A DNA stretch of 9,970 nt from Methanobacterium sp. (GCA_015661405.1 JACWMK010000067.1:1-9970); one strand, 5' to 3'; numbered from the stretch's first letter, positions 1-7,902 are shown. Made by a program: numbers and translations. Notes: generated by a model not told the origin, from the letters alone.

Positions 1-1
1 T

Positions 2-235
2 GATTTACTCTCAAGCTTTGGTATTATGAGTGAAATTGATTTTAATGAACAAGGATACTACATTGAGGTTTTAAACTGCCCTTGGAAAAAGGAAGCAAAA
101 AAGAATCATATATTCTGCTTTAATTGTCAAGCAATATTAAACTATAGCTTAAACTGGACAGATATCAAGGGTAAACTGGATTTAAATGAAACTATAGCGG
201 AAGAATCACCTTTTTGTGTCTTTAGATTGTATTAA
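2..235 (+). CDS. C-terminal end of a methanogen output domain (MetOD1-like) protein, 5' end outside window
   Basis: The frame is open from base 2 to the TAA at 233-235, so this is the last 77 residues of a gene that begins before the window. The ATG at 26 is probably internal, because the residues before it (DLLSSFGI) read smoothly into the same domain. Visible features are a Cys-Pro-Trp motif, an FCFNC pair of cysteines about 16 residues later, and a final cysteine in FCVFRLY. This Cys-rich pattern resembles the methanogen output domain 1 family, which is predicted to be the C-terminal output part of methanogen signalling proteins; the cysteines could bind a metal or sense redox state (inference). 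Its place just upstream of a sensor kinase fits a signalling role. The family call is from memory of the motif pattern, without a search. Confidence 0.6.
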   Translation, partial: DLLSSFGIMSEIDFNEQGYYIEVLNCPWKKEAKKNHIFCFNCQAILNYSLNWTDIKGKLDLNETIAEESPFCVFRLY

Positions 236-278
236 ACCTTAAATTTATTTTTGTTAAACTTTGTTTTAATGAAAAAAA

Positions 279-398
279 AATTCTAATCAGAATATAATTT
301 TATTTGTTTTTTTTATAAAATTATTATTAAATAATTATAAAACATTTATAAGTAATAATATTAAAATAATAAATTATGATTTTAATCTGATTAGAATT
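279..398. repeat. 13-bp inverted repeat flanking the kinase 1 promoter
   Basis: Bases 279-291 (aattctaatcaga) are the exact reverse complement of 386-398 (tctgattagaatt), with a 94-base AT-rich spacer. Each arm is itself a near palindrome of the form TCT-N4-AGA, so the pair can be read as two copies of one operator-like site. The pair brackets the likely promoter of the gene at 419. It could be a double operator or a long-stem structure; which one is inference. Confidence 0.6.
341..351 (+). promoter_or_regulatory. Possible TATA box for histidine kinase 1
   Basis: The stretch aacatttataa resembles an archaeal TATA element. It would place transcription start near 370-375, about 45 bases before the GTG at 419 and between the two arms of the 279-398 inverted repeat. 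The whole 236-418 gap is very AT-rich, so other TATA-like matches exist (for example near 311-320), and this choice is tentative. Confidence 0.3.
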
Positions 399-418
399 AA
401 TGGGTTGGGGATTTTTCT

Positions 419-1825
419 GTGATTAAATCAGATGAAACAATCAATAAGGTTGATAAAGAATCAAATGTAGTAACTAAAAATTTAGAAAAAGCTAATAAGG
501 AACTGCAATTATTAAATGAAGAGCTTAGTAAAAATAATGAAGTTTATAAGCAATTCTTTGATAATCCTTTAAATGGTTTTGTTTCATATAAAATAATCTC
601 AGATAATGAAGGTGAACCTGTAGATTTTGTTTACATGATTACACAGCGGAAGAAAGCTGAAGATGAAATAATTAAACTGAACATGGATTTAAATCATCGT
701 ATAGAAGAGCTCACAACATTAAATAATTTGTTACCAATGAGTGTGGCCATTACCCAAGATAAGGATTGTAAGGCTATATATGCTAATCCTATGATGGAAG
801 AATTATTAGACATTCCTCGCGGATCTAACATTTCACTAAGCGCATCAGCTAATGAAAAACCTCATTTTATTGTATGTTTAAATGATCATGAGTTAAATCC
901 TGAAGATTTTCCTGTACAAAAAGCTATAGCTACTGGAAAACCTGTATACGGCTCAGAATTTGATATTATTCGTCATGATGGTATAGTATTGAATTTTTAT
1001 GGACATGCAGTACCATTATTTGATGAAAAAAGTAATGTACGTGGCGCTATTGGTGCTTTTGATGAAATATCTGATCGAAGGAAAGCTGAAAAAAAACTTG
1101 AAAGAACTATGGAGGAGTTAAAACGTTCCAATCAAGAATTGGAGCAATTTGCATATGTGGCTTCTCATGATTTGCAGGAACCATTAAGGATGGTTTCCAG
1201 TTTCACCCAGTTATTAAAGGATCAATATGAAGATACGCTTGATGAAAACGCCTTGAATTATATTGATTTTGCTGTAGATGGTGCTAATCGAATGAAGTTA
1301 TTAATAAATGATCTATTAGACTACTCCCGAGTGACTACAAAAGCAAATGAATTCGAAGAGATAGATTTGGAAAGGGTTCTAGATGAGGTTTTATTTAACT
1401 TGGAGTTAGTTATTGAAGATAATCAAGCAGTTATTATCAGAAAATCCTTGCCTCATGTTCGAGCAGATTTTGGGCAGTTAGTAAGAGTATTCCAAAATCT
1501 CGTAGGTAACGCCTTGAAGTATCGCAGCGAAAAATCACCGCAAATCCATATTTCCGTCCAAAAAGAAGACATAAACTGGTTATTTAAGGTGAAGGATAAT
1601 GGCATTGGAATTGAACCAAAGAATTTTAAGCAAATCTTCAAAATATTTAGAAGGCTGCATAATCGAGATGAATATAATGGAACGGGCATTGGTTTAGCTA
1701 TAACTAAAAGAATAATAGAACGACACTGTGGAAATATCTGGGTTGAATCAGAACTAGGAAACGGTTCAACCTTTTACTTCACGATTCCCATAAATAAAAA
1801 TTCTTATTTTAAAAATAATTTTTGA
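419..1825 (+). CDS. PAS-domain sensor histidine kinase (kinase 1) with an internally deleted first PAS domain
   Basis: A 468-residue soluble sensor kinase; no membrane segment is seen, so it probably acts in the cytoplasm. Residues 1-40 look coiled-coil. Residues 41-80 begin a PAS domain (QFFDNPLNGF) but jump from DFVY straight to the domain-end motif MITQRKKAEDE, so the middle of this PAS appears to be missing. A second, full PAS spans about 97-224. The HisKA domain carries the phospho-acceptor His250 in ASHDLQEPLR. The ATPase domain has the N box (Asn364), the G1 box DNGIGI (Asp393) and the G2 box GTGIGL (421-426), so the kinase core looks catalytically complete. The start is GTG after a G-rich stretch (gggttgggga), a weak ribosome site. 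No response regulator is adjacent. The core closely matches that of the kinase at 5598-7868. Confidence 0.92.
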   Translation: MIKSDETINKVDKESNVVTKNLEKANKELQLLNEELSKNNEVYKQFFDNPLNGFVSYKIISDNEGEPVDFVYMITQRKKAEDEIIKLNMDLNHRIEELTTLNNLLPMSVAITQDKDCKAIYANPMMEELLDIPRGSNISLSASANEKPHFIVCLNDHELNPEDFPVQKAIATGKPVYGSEFDIIRHDGIVLNFYGHAVPLFDEKSNVRGAIGAFDEISDRRKAEKKLERTMEELKRSNQELEQFAYVASHDLQEPLRMVSSFTQLLKDQYEDTLDENALNYIDFAVDGANRMKLLINDLLDYSRVTTKANEFEEIDLERVLDEVLFNLELVIEDNQAVIIRKSLPHVRADFGQLVRVFQNLVGNALKYRSEKSPQIHISVQKEDINWLFKVKDNGIGIEPKNFKQIFKIFRRLHNRDEYNGTGIGLAITKRIIERHCGNIWVESELGNGSTFYFTIPINKNSYFKNNF

Positions 1826-2080
1826 GTCTAAAAATTAAATTTTGTATTAGAGCTATAAATACTATAAATTTTTATTCAAAGTTTATATATAAAATTCCTA
1901 TTTTTAAACTCTTATTAAAAAAAATAAATGAATAATTAATCTAGCAGGTCATTAAGTTAATTTTATATAATATTATAAGTGAATTCAGAATATTTATTTT
2001 CTTTTGATGATTTTTTTTTTGAAAGTAAGATTTTTTTGATATTTAAGGGATTTTTGGTTATAGTTTTAAGAACAATGTAC

Positions 2081-2094
2081 CTTTATATATATTA
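2081..2094 (+). promoter_or_regulatory. TATA box for the nucleotidyltransferase / ABC exporter block
   Basis: The sequence ctttatatatatta matches the archaeal TATA consensus well. Transcription would start near 2110, giving an untranslated leader of about 105 bases before the ATG at 2217. A second TATA-like run lies at 1881-1890, further upstream. Confidence 0.45.
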
Positions 2095-2201
2095 ATAGGA
2101 TAAAAACCAGTTAATTCTCAATTTTTTCTTTATTTTTTGTTCAAAAAATATTTTGGTAGTTGGGAATCCGTTTTTTATATATAACAGGTTTTAAGGCTGA
2201 T

Positions 2202-2210
2202 GATGGGGAT
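2202..2210 (+). promoter_or_regulatory. Ribosome binding site that sets the nucleotidyltransferase start at 2217
   Basis: The G-rich gatggggat ends six bases before the ATG at 2217 and fits an archaeal Shine-Dalgarno site. An in-frame TTG exists at 2160, but it has no comparable site and would add 19 residues not expected of the family. Confidence 0.5.
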
Positions 2211-2216
2211 TTTATT

Positions 2217-3356
2217 ATGGATGTAAGTAGAAAGATTAATTTTCGTCCTGAAGAGGAGTTAATTCTTTGTTGTGCTCGGACGGATTTGAGGAGTGATATT
2301 GAATTTAAAATTCTTTCTTTGTTGAAAAAGGATTTGGATTGGCATTATATTTTGGATGAAGCCTTTTATAATAAAATGACGCCACTTTTATATTTGAATC
2401 TTAATAAATATCCAGATATGGTGCCGGGAATTGTTTTCAGTGATCTTGAAAATAAGTTTTCAGAAGTTTCAAGACGAAATTTTATTTTAGCGGGTAAATT
2501 GTTTGAAATTCTTGATTTATTGAATTCTAATGGTATTTTGGCTATTCCGTATAAGGGGCTTGTTTTAGCGTTGCTTGCTTATGGAGATCTAGCTTTAAGG
2601 TTTTTTGGTGATCTAGATGTTTTGGTGAAGAAGGAAGACATTGTTAATGCTAAGGAATTACTTAATTCTAATGGTTTTTATTCATGTTATGAGTTAGATT
2701 ATTCTCAGATGAAGTTGTTGTTTAGGTTTCAGCATGAGTATAAATTTTTTCAGGATAATCCTAATTTGATTTTGGAGTTGCATTGGGATTTTAATGTTAA
2801 TCATTTGCATAATGATATGATTTATGATTCTAATTATGTTACTCAGGTTAGGGCTGATGGTTTCTGTTTCTCAACTTTTGCCCCGGAAGAGTTAGTTTTA
2901 ATTTTATCATTGCACGCTTCCGGCCATTTATGGGATTCCTTAGGTTGGATCTGTGATATCGCGCAGATTATTGATACTTATAAAGAATTAAATTGGGATA
3001 GGATACTGGATAAGGCAATTAAGAGTAGTGTAAATAGAATATTGGGTGTATCTCTTTTATTAGCTAAGGAGTTAATAGGTGTGGATCTTCCCGATGATGT
3101 TTATCAGAAATTTGCTGAAGACAAAAAAGTGCAGTCTATTTCTTATAGGATGCAAAAAAATCTTTTTAATAAAGATTCAATAAATTTTTATAGATTAGCA
3201 TGGGATCGAATTGGGTTAAGAGAGAGCTTTATTAATGAAATGAGAGATTATTTATCGATTTTTTTTAATCCGCGTCCTGCTCAATTAGCAACTATTCCTA
3301 ACTCATTATATCCTCTTTATTATGTTAATAGTATTTATCGTGCTTTAAACATATAA
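2217..3356 (+). CDS. Nucleotidyltransferase family protein (NTP_transf_5, PF14907-like)
   Basis: A 379-residue protein that resembles the uncharacterised nucleotidyltransferase family PF14907. Key features are the IPYKG segment (Pro111-Gly114), followed by YGDLALRFFGDLDVLV, where Asp132 and Asp134 form the Asp-x-Asp metal site of the nucleotidyltransferase fold. Further on are the family-typical LHWDFN segment and the PEELVLILSLHASGHLWDSLGWICDIAQII helix region. The usual role is inferred to be transfer of a nucleotide to a protein, peptide or small molecule; the substrate is unknown. Members of this family occur in lasso-peptide and exopolysaccharide clusters. Here it lies 72 bases upstream of an ABC exporter on the same strand, probably in one transcript, which favours a role in a modified, exported product. 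The start at 2217 is chosen because of its ribosome site. The coding strand of this gene and the next is rich in T and G, unlike the kinases, which may hint at separate ancestry. Confidence 0.8.
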   Translation: MDVSRKINFRPEEELILCCARTDLRSDIEFKILSLLKKDLDWHYILDEAFYNKMTPLLYLNLNKYPDMVPGIVFSDLENKFSEVSRRNFILAGKLFEILDLLNSNGILAIPYKGLVLALLAYGDLALRFFGDLDVLVKKEDIVNAKELLNSNGFYSCYELDYSQMKLLFRFQHEYKFFQDNPNLILELHWDFNVNHLHNDMIYDSNYVTQVRADGFCFSTFAPEELVLILSLHASGHLWDSLGWICDIAQIIDTYKELNWDRILDKAIKSSVNRILGVSLLLAKELIGVDLPDDVYQKFAEDKKVQSISYRMQKNLFNKDSINFYRLAWDRIGLRESFINEMRDYLSIFFNPRPAQLATIPNSLYPLYYVNSIYRALNI

Positions 3357-3418
3357 AAAAAACTGGGATTCTAAAATTTTAATTAAAACTAAATAAAACA
3401 TATTTATTAAAATAATTC

Positions 3419-3425
3419 GGAGTGA
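3419..3425 (+). promoter_or_regulatory. Strong ribosome binding site for the ABC exporter
   Basis: GGAGTGA lies just ahead of the ATG at 3429 and is close to the archaeal Shine-Dalgarno consensus GGAGGTGA. It fixes the exporter start clearly. Confidence 0.6.
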
Positions 3426-3428
3426 CTT

Positions 3429-5249
3429 ATGGCTGCTGAAACTATATTATTTAAATATAAAAATAGTTTATTGGGTCATTTTATTAATGATTTATTTAGT
3501 TTAATGCCTCGGAAAGTGGGGTTGGCTGTTTTTTTGATGGTTTTGATTAGCCTTTCCACGGGTGTAAGTTTGCTTTTATTGGTTCCTCTTTTGGAGTTGG
3601 TGGGTTTAAATGTGGGGCAGGGTTCTCTGGGTGTGATTTCTGCTTATGTATTTGCATTCTTTCTTACAGTGCATTTGAAGCCTACCTTGTTTATAATTTT
3701 ATTGGTTTATGTATTGGTAATGAGTTTTATGGCAATATTGCATCGTTTGCAGACTATTAAATCCTCGCAAATTCAGTTTGAATTTGCTGCTCATCTCCGT
3801 AAACGTCTTTACCGGGCTATTACAAATTCAGATTGGTTATTTTTCACTAGAATGAAGTCATCAAGTTTTGCTCATGCTTTAACGAATGAAGTGGAAAGAG
3901 TTAGTGTTGGTACTGGTCAGTTTCTTAATTTATTGGCGGGTTTGATGGTTCTAGTGGTGTATATAATTTTCGCTCTTGAATTGGCGGGTGTTACTACTGG
4001 TTTAATATTTATTGCTGGTGTAATTATTTTATTATTACTTAGGAGAAGGGTTAGGAGATCTATTTCGAGTGGTGAGAATATTACGGATACTACTAGGGAT
4101 ATATATAATAGTATTATGCAGCATTTGGATGGTATGAAAACCATTAAAAGTTTTGGAATGCAGGATGAGAATATCAAAGTATTTTCTGATCAAACTAATC
4201 AGGTGATGGATGGTTATTTGGATGCTGTAAAAACTTATGCTGATGTTAAATTATTATTTGACGTGGGTACAGTGATAATGTTGGCTATTATTGTGCTGAC
4301 TTTAATCCAATTAGTTAAAATACCCATTGCTAGTTTATTTATATTGATTTATATATTTGTGATGATGATTCCACAGTTTAGTACTATTCAGAGTAGTTAT
4401 CAGTATTTCATTAATTCACTGCCGGCGTTTGATAATATTAACCAACTTGAAATGCAATGTTTACAGAATATTGATTCTACGGAATCTGAGGGGGATGTGA
4501 TGGTTTTAGAGAATATGATTAATTTTGATCATATATTTTTTTCTTATAGAGGTGAGGATCATTTTAAAATTGAGGATTTAAATCTTAGGATACCGGTAGG
4601 TGAAACTATTGCGATTACTGGATCGTCTGGTACGGGTAAAAGTACGGTGGCGGATTTGCTTATGGGTTTAATTCAACCTGATAGTGGTGTTATTAAGGTT
4701 GATAATGTTCCTTTAGCTCAGGATAATCTTTTATCTTGGCGGGATAGGATTGGTTATGTGGCTCAGGAGACTTTCTTGTTTAATGAAACTATCCGTTTTA
4801 ATTTGCTTTTAACTCAGCCTGGTGCTGTAGAGGAAGATTTAATTAATTCTCTTAGATTAGCTGCGGCTTATGATTTTGTGATGGAGCTTCCTGATGGTTT
4901 GGATACTTTTATTGGTGATCGTGGTGTTAAATTATCTGGTGGTGAGAAGCAGAGATTAGCGTTGGCTCGTGCTTTGCTTAGTAAGCCTTCTATAATTATT
5001 TTGGATGAAGCAACTAGTAATCTGGATTCTGAAAATGAAAAACGTATATTAAATTCGGTTGAAAATCTGCATGGTGATATCACTATCCTGATGATTGCGC
5101 ATCGTCTTTCCACTATTCGCAATGCAGACCAAATATATTTCATGGAAAATGGTAGTATTGTTGAATCTGGAACATGGGATGAGCTATTGTCTAAGAATAA
5201 TGGTAAATTTAATAGTTTTCATAAATTTCAATCCATTGAACAGGAATAA
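3429..5249 (+). CDS. ABC transporter, fused membrane and ATPase domains (peptide/lipid exporter type)
   Basis: A 606-residue half-transporter that would work as a homodimer in the cytoplasmic membrane to export a substrate using ATP. The membrane domain covers about residues 28-320, with six likely helices (roughly 30-57, 68-104 as two segments, 165-205 as two, 276-316 as two, of which some are merged by eye). The ATPase domain follows: Walker A GSSGTGKST (398-406), Q-loop Gln446, signature LSGGEKQR (502-509), Walker B ILDEAT with Asp526 and catalytic Glu527, and switch His558. All motifs are intact. There is no N-terminal C39 peptidase domain, so any leader peptide would have to be removed by another enzyme. 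Size and architecture match McjD-like lasso exporters and MsbA-like flippases. Its neighbours, a PF14907 protein and an S24/S26 peptidase fragment, favour a modified-peptide exporter, but the substrate is inference. Confidence 0.93.
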   Translation: MAAETILFKYKNSLLGHFINDLFSLMPRKVGLAVFLMVLISLSTGVSLLLLVPLLELVGLNVGQGSLGVISAYVFAFFLTVHLKPTLFIILLVYVLVMSFMAILHRLQTIKSSQIQFEFAAHLRKRLYRAITNSDWLFFTRMKSSSFAHALTNEVERVSVGTGQFLNLLAGLMVLVVYIIFALELAGVTTGLIFIAGVIILLLLRRRVRRSISSGENITDTTRDIYNSIMQHLDGMKTIKSFGMQDENIKVFSDQTNQVMDGYLDAVKTYADVKLLFDVGTVIMLAIIVLTLIQLVKIPIASLFILIYIFVMMIPQFSTIQSSYQYFINSLPAFDNINQLEMQCLQNIDSTESEGDVMVLENMINFDHIFFSYRGEDHFKIEDLNLRIPVGETIAITGSSGTGKSTVADLLMGLIQPDSGVIKVDNVPLAQDNLLSWRDRIGYVAQETFLFNETIRFNLLLTQPGAVEEDLINSLRLAAAYDFVMELPDGLDTFIGDRGVKLSGGEKQRLALARALLSKPSIIILDEATSNLDSENEKRILNSVENLHGDITILMIAHRLSTIRNADQIYFMENGSIVESGTWDELLSKNNGKFNSFHKFQSIEQE

Positions 5250-5284
5250 ATCCGGTATACAATAAAGATTTAACAAGAAATGGA

Positions 5285-5291
5285 TTTTTTT
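5285..5291 (+). terminator. T-run after the ABC exporter, possible weak terminator
   Basis: Seven T residues follow the exporter stop by about 35 bases. Archaeal RNA polymerase can terminate at such runs, but the peptidase-like frame starts only 17 bases later, so read-through is also plausible. Confidence 0.3.
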
Positions 5292-5307
5292 CTTAGAGGG
5301 TAATAAT

Positions 5308-5478
5308 TTGGAAATTAATAATGAATTAACTTCTGATTTATGGGGGGAGGTTCTTGATAAAGGTTATTGTTTTCGTTTCAAGGCTTTTGGGGTTAGTATG
5401 TTACCTTTAATTAGAGCTGGAGATATTTTAACTATTAAACCTGTGGAATATGTATTGATTATATTTCTATTATTATAA
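5308..5478 (+). pseudogene. Truncated S24/S26 (signal-peptidase-like) peptidase, N-terminal fragment
   Basis: The frame starts at TTG 5308, seven bases after a good ribosome site (gaggg, 5296-5300), and ends at TAA 5476-5478 after 56 residues. Residues up to KPVE read like the N-terminus of the S24/S26 peptidases found in ribosomal-peptide clusters: LWGEVLDKGYCFRFKAFGVSM, then LPLIRAGDILTIKPV. The serine in GVSML (codon 5395-5397) is the expected nucleophile. After about 5448 the protein turns into a short hydrophobic tail (YVLIIFLLL), and the part that should carry the catalytic lysine is absent. I found no continuation in any frame before 5598. It is therefore probably inactive, cut by a deletion or rearrangement. 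The intact start and ribosome site suggest recent loss. Confidence 0.7.
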
Positions 5479-5550
5479 CATTTAGAAATAAGTTAATATT
5501 ATTAAAAATTATATATAAAAATTAATTAATAATGATAATCCTAATTTAAT

Positions 5551-5565
5551 AAAGAATTATATATT
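5551..5565 (+). promoter_or_regulatory. Likely TATA box for histidine kinase 2
   Basis: The purine-rich aaagaa followed by ttatatatt looks like an archaeal BRE plus TATA element. It predicts a start near 5585, giving a very short leader before GTG 5598. A second candidate lies at 5509-5517. The ribosome site is probably ggtg at 5587-5590. Confidence 0.35.
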
Positions 5566-5597
5566 TTAAGTATTTTTTTTTTAGTTGGTGTATTATT

Positions 5598-7868
5598 GTG
5601 GTTAAATCTAATGATATGGTTGATGGAATTGAAAGAGAACCTACTTATTTTTCAGAGATGACGTCAGCTATATTTGCACTTAGTCCTGATGGTATTGTGC
5701 TATCAAGAGTGTCAGATAATAAAATCATCTATTTTAACCAAGAATTTTTGAATCAAATTGGTTATTCCAGTGAAGAAGTAAAAGAACACACCCCACAGGA
5801 TCTTAATCTTTGGGATTATGATGAATGCGATTCATATCTAAATAATGTCCGGAAAAAAGGATCTATCTATAATATTGAAGTAACTCATCAACGTAAAGAT
5901 GGTCAATTCATTGATATTCTTTATTCTTCACGTATCATTAATGTGGACAGTGAAGAATTCATGCTTAGTATAGGTAAAGACATCACCGATCGTAAACAAG
6001 CAGAAGAGGCTTTAAAAGAGAGTGAAGGAAGATATCGGAGTCTTTTTAAGAATAACCATGCAGCAATGCTCTTAATTAAACCAATTACTGGTGAAATTAT
6101 AGATGCAAATCCAGCAGCTGAAACTTTTTATGGTTATGATCGGGAAAAATTAGTTGAATTGAATATAACGGATATTAACATACTTAAAGATGAAAAAATA
6201 TTAGAAGAGATGTCAAAAGCCCAAACAGGAGAAAAAAATCATTTCATATTTAAACACCGTTTATCCAATGGAGAAATCCGGGATGTTAATGTTTACAGTG
6301 GTACCATTATTATTAACGATGAAAAACTTCTCTATTCTATAATACATGATATTACTAGGCAGATGGAAGCTGAAAATGCATTGCGTGAGAGTGAAGAACG
6401 TTTCAGATTAATATTCGATCAATCACCCATTGGAGATACAATAATTGATTTAGATTATCATCCTTTACGTGTTAATAATGCATTTAGTAAAATGTTGGGA
6501 TATTCAAAAGAAGAATTATTATCAATAGATTTTGCAGAGTACACTCATCCTGAAGATTTAGAAGATAATTTAAAACAGTTACAACTTTTGCGTGAAGGAA
6601 AATTTGATTATTTAGAAATGGAGAAACGATACATCAGGAAAGATGGTGAAATCGTATGGGGACATTTATATTTTAGTATGGTTAAAAATCCATCAGATAA
6701 ACCATTATATATTCTATGTAAAATTGAAGACATAACTGAACACAAGCAGATGCAGATGGCAATACTAACCAGTGAAGAGAAATATAGAACTCTCTATGAA
6801 ACCATGACCCAGGGAGTTATTCATCAAGATTCAAAGGGACGTATAATCTCCATTAATCCAGCTGCAGAGGAAATAATGGGTTTAAATCTTTCTATGAATA
6901 ATGAAACTATTAATTATCATCGCAAAGCTATACATGAAGATGGAACTGATTTTCCTGCTAAAAATCATCCCTCTATGATTGCCTTAAAAACAGGTAAAGT
7001 GGTTAGAAATGTAGTTATGGGTGTTTTCAACCCACATAAGGAGAAATATTATTGGATTAATATTAATGCGACTCCTTTATTTAAACCTGGAGTTAATAAA
7101 CCTTTTCAGGTTTATATAACCTTTGAAGATATCACAGAAACCATTAAAGCCCATAAATTACTTAATGAAACATTGGATGAACTCAAGAGATCAAATACTG
7201 AATTGGAACGATTCGCTTACGTAGCATCACACGACCTACAAGAACCATTAAGAATGGTTGCAAGCTTCACACAACTACTGGAAAGACAATATAAGGATAA
7301 ACTTGATGAAAACGCTATGGAGTATATTAATTTTGCTGTGGATGGCGCTAAAAGAATGCAAAATTTAATCAATGACCTTTTAGCGTATTCTCGCGTTCAC
7401 ACTAAAGGTGAAAAATTTGAAGATGTGCATTTAGATAAAGTCTTCGATGATGTATTATTTAACATGGAAATACCAATTGAAGAAAATAATGTCATAATCA
7501 CCAAAGAACCTCTCCCTAAAATTAATGCTGATTACAGTCAAATGGTACAAGTATTCCAAAATCTTATAAGCAACGCTATTAAATACCGCAGACAGGAAAC
7601 ACCACAGATCCAAATATTTTCTCAAAAACAAGATTACAAGTGGCAATTCTCTATAAAGGATAATGGTATTGGAATAAAACCAGATTACTTTGAACAAGTC
7701 TTCCAAATATTCAGACGGCTTCATACACATGATGAGTATAAAGGAACTGGAATAGGCTTAGCCATCACTAAAAGAATAATAGAACGCCACAATGGGAATA
7801 TATGGGTGGAATCCGAACCAGGGAAAGGATCAACCTTTCACTTCACCATCCCGGAAACAATAGAATAA
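5598..7868 (+). CDS. Sensor histidine kinase with four PAS domains (kinase 2)
   Basis: A 756-residue cytoplasmic-looking sensor kinase with no membrane helix. Four PAS domains are seen at about residues 17-133, 143-257, 267-383 and 393-515, the first three ending in the typical 'DIT-x-x-x-x-AE/MQ' linker. The fourth ends at FEDITETIKAHK and passes into a coiled linker. The HisKA domain has phospho-acceptor His545 (ASHDLQEPLR). The ATPase domain has N-box Asn659, G1 DNGIGI (688-693) and G2 GTGIGL (716-721), so all catalytic parts are present. The kinase core is strongly similar to kinase 1: by eye, 41 of the first 50 residues from ELKRSN are identical. The sensory halves are not. PAS signals are not identifiable from sequence; no haem or flavin site is evident. 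The gene is an orphan without a response regulator nearby. Confidence 0.95.
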   Translation: MVKSNDMVDGIEREPTYFSEMTSAIFALSPDGIVLSRVSDNKIIYFNQEFLNQIGYSSEEVKEHTPQDLNLWDYDECDSYLNNVRKKGSIYNIEVTHQRKDGQFIDILYSSRIINVDSEEFMLSIGKDITDRKQAEEALKESEGRYRSLFKNNHAAMLLIKPITGEIIDANPAAETFYGYDREKLVELNITDINILKDEKILEEMSKAQTGEKNHFIFKHRLSNGEIRDVNVYSGTIIINDEKLLYSIIHDITRQMEAENALRESEERFRLIFDQSPIGDTIIDLDYHPLRVNNAFSKMLGYSKEELLSIDFAEYTHPEDLEDNLKQLQLLREGKFDYLEMEKRYIRKDGEIVWGHLYFSMVKNPSDKPLYILCKIEDITEHKQMQMAILTSEEKYRTLYETMTQGVIHQDSKGRIISINPAAEEIMGLNLSMNNETINYHRKAIHEDGTDFPAKNHPSMIALKTGKVVRNVVMGVFNPHKEKYYWININATPLFKPGVNKPFQVYITFEDITETIKAHKLLNETLDELKRSNTELERFAYVASHDLQEPLRMVASFTQLLERQYKDKLDENAMEYINFAVDGAKRMQNLINDLLAYSRVHTKGEKFEDVHLDKVFDDVLFNMEIPIEENNVIITKEPLPKINADYSQMVQVFQNLISNAIKYRRQETPQIQIFSQKQDYKWQFSIKDNGIGIKPDYFEQVFQIFRRLHTHDEYKGTGIGLAITKRIIERHNGNIWVESEPGKGSTFHFTIPETIE

Positions 7869-7902
7869 TATATAATTTAATAATATGGATTCATAATTCA
7901 AC

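Larger units (their letters stand above)
1826..2216. other. Long AT-rich gene-free leader between kinase 1 and the nucleotidyltransferase
   Basis: I read this stretch for short genes and found none: the ATGs at 1928 and 2075 both reach a stop within a few codons. It holds TATA-like runs (around 1881-1890 and 2082-2090) and long T runs at 2011-2020 and 2031-2037 that could act as archaeal terminators of rightward transcripts from upstream. No peptide precursor gene is visible in it. Confidence 0.6.

Noticed and set aside
241..418. A short gene in the first intergenic region
   Set aside because: The ATG near 269 reaches a stop after four codons and no other frame has a start with a ribosome site.
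1453..1689. Minus-strand reading frame inside kinase 1
   Set aside because: It lies opposite the conserved ATPase domain and shows no protein-like pattern; a shadow of the real gene.
2160..2216. TTG at 2160 as the nucleotidyltransferase start
   Set aside because: It lacks a ribosome site, and the ATG at 2217 has one; the added residues do not resemble the family N-terminus.
3917..5143. Two minus-strand frames inside the ABC exporter gene (3917-4177 and 4868-5143)
   Set aside because: They run opposite well-conserved transporter motifs and encode no recognisable protein.
2217..5478. A complete lasso-peptide cluster
   Set aside because: No precursor, cyclase, B1 or B2 gene is present in the window and the peptidase is truncated; only a partial, lasso-like set can be supported.
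7455..7730. Minus-strand frame inside kinase 2
   Set aside because: Antisense to the conserved kinase core; no ribosome site or family resemblance.
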